A stretch of 64,000 bases of DNA from contig NZ_FCOA02000001.1 in assembly GCF_001544875.2 (NCBI RefSeq), positions 558,001-622,000 on the forward strand, in the 5' to 3' direction. The first letter of the stretch is position 1, and the number at the start of each line of letters is the position of its first letter. The notes beneath the pieces were generated by a model that saw only the letters and a program-made list of their open reading frames with translations, did no database searches and was not told the DNA's origin. This DNA is from Caballeronia hypogeia. GTDB lineage: Bacteria > Pseudomonadota > Gammaproteobacteria > Burkholderiales > Burkholderiaceae. A program made the translations under genes and the position numbers. Positions 63,604 through 64,000 of this stretch are shown here, piece by piece.

Positions 63604-63612
63604 TGTGGAAAA
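63604..63612 (-). other. DnaA box (8/9)
   Basis: TGTGGAAAA is the complement of TTTTCCACA, one mismatch from consensus. It is oriented toward module B. Confidence 0.6.
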
Positions 63613-63761
63613 CGTCAAAAAGCGGCGCTGAGTCAACGGACTAGGGAAATGATAACCGTGTGGGTAGTACGCGCTCCGCGAGAGAACGTTCGGGACAACC
63701 GAAAGGCGCTCGGCGAAGCGACATGTGTTATCAAGAATACGTCCACAAACAAAGAAGACGT

Positions 63762-63770
63762 TTTTCCACG
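63762..63770 (+). other. Weak DnaA box (7/9)
   Basis: TTTTCCACG lies 2 bp from a perfect box and in the same orientation. Confidence 0.4.
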
Positions 63771-63772
63771 GG

Positions 63773-63781
63773 TTATCCACA
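63773..63781 (+). other. DnaA box, perfect consensus
   Basis: TTATCCACA faces a second box (63788-63796) across 6 bp, giving a compact, nearly palindromic 24-bp pair. Confidence 0.75.
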
Positions 63782-63787
63782 GTTATG

Positions 63788-63796
63788 CGTGGATAA
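63788..63796 (-). other. DnaA box (8/9), opposed to the previous one
   Basis: CGTGGATAA is the complement of TTATCCACG, one mismatch from consensus. Confidence 0.65.
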
Positions 63797-63921
63797 TTAA
63801 GGTGTACGTTTGTTCTATGTCGCTTAGAATGGCGACTTTGCTGATGTAGCGTTATAGTCGGCAGGAAAACAGCGCCCCGTGCAGGAACATAAGACGGCGC
63901 ATAAACGATGAGGGTTGCAAC

Positions 63922-63980
63922 GTCCCCATTCAGGCACCGGCAATTGGCTTGGCACGCCTGAATTTTGAGACGGTGGGGAC
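63922..63980. repeat. Nested inverted repeat at the window edge
   Basis: GTCCCCA-TTCAGGC (63922-63935) can pair with GCCTGAA (63956-63962) and then TGGGGAC (63974-63980), with an 11-nt bulge between the two right-hand arms. As RNA this would form a 14-bp interrupted stem, perhaps in the leader of the next gene. Confidence 0.5.
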
Positions 63981-64000
63981 CGAGAACGGGGGCTGTCCGC

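Larger units (their letters stand above)
63453..64000. other. Non-coding block with DnaA boxes at the window end (right half of putative origin)
   Basis: About 550 bp without a credible gene, clearly AT-richer than the coding DNA. It contains the inverted unwinding module B, a box of 8/9, an opposed pair of DnaA boxes around 63773-63796, and near the right edge a nested inverted repeat (63922-63980). A TATAGT hexamer at 63853-63858 could be a -10 for a gene beyond the window. In this group mnmG is a plausible next gene, but it is not visible. Confidence 0.6.

Noticed and set aside
1..64000. Search for tRNA, rRNA, CRISPR arrays, IS elements and prophage genes
   Set aside because: No T-loop/anticodon-like cloverleaf, no regularly spaced repeats and no transposase or phage protein was recognised anywhere in the window.

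Overview
This window is a piece of a GC-rich betaproteobacterial chromosome. The gene set and gene order (metK / lpxL-dapF-DUF484-xerC, dksA, hslVU, a gspDEF-C-GHIJKLMN operon, hupB, mnmC) and the protein sequences point to Burkholderia sensu lato (Paraburkholderia/Caballeronia-like), main chromosome. It is core chromosome: I see no insertion sequence, prophage, CRISPR array, rRNA or tRNA gene.

Layout. 1-6.1 kb: the end of a dienelactone hydrolase gene, an MFS exporter, an SrkA-type kinase, and two convergent PepSY-type membrane protein genes, each with a Fur-box-like site at its outer end. 6.2-13.5 kb: a seven-gene minus-strand operon coxS-coxL-coxM-moxR-VWA-coxG-xdhC encoding a molybdenum hydroxylase of the CO-dehydrogenase family (form II active-site motif) and its maturation proteins. 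13.8-25 kb: amino-acid permease, two-component pair, ferredoxin-NADP reductase, aldo/keto reductase, MscS channel, phytanoyl-CoA dioxygenase-like protein, Old Yellow Enzyme and metK. 25-38 kb: lpxL, dapF, DUF484, xerC, rlmI, a CobW GTPase, dksA, hslVU, ada, gshA and a lipoprotein. 38-42.7 kb: MarR/EmrB-type pump and a NodT-type outer membrane channel. 42.7-54.2 kb: a complete type II secretion operon of 12 genes. 54.8-60.2 kb: lytic transglycosylase, a second and divergent CobW GTPase, HU, a DedA-rhodanese fusion and a shortened mnmC. 60.2-64 kb: two non-coding AT-rich blocks with DnaA boxes flank a cation/proton antiporter gene and a YbdK-type ligase gene.

The main non-coding finds are four. 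(1) Two inverted modules, each made of a DnaA box, a GC-rich spacer, TAG/TAA-type trinucleotides and an AT-rich stretch, lie at 60.4 and 63.6 kb and point toward each other. They look like the two halves of a bipartite replication origin. (2) A minus-strand small RNA gene lies between hslU and ada at about 34.31-34.37 kb. It has its own promoter, two copies of a 10-nt anti-Shine-Dalgarno sequence and a Rho-independent terminator, and it can pair with the coxS ribosome-binding region in this same window. (3) A structured metK leader has a perfect 13-bp stem that buries the Shine-Dalgarno next to a GTG start. (4) mnmC has lost its N-terminus and the SAM-binding motif of its methyltransferase half, while the FAD half is intact.

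All coordinates, motifs and repeats were read by eye from the sequence. Family assignments rest on recognising the proteins; no database search was run.
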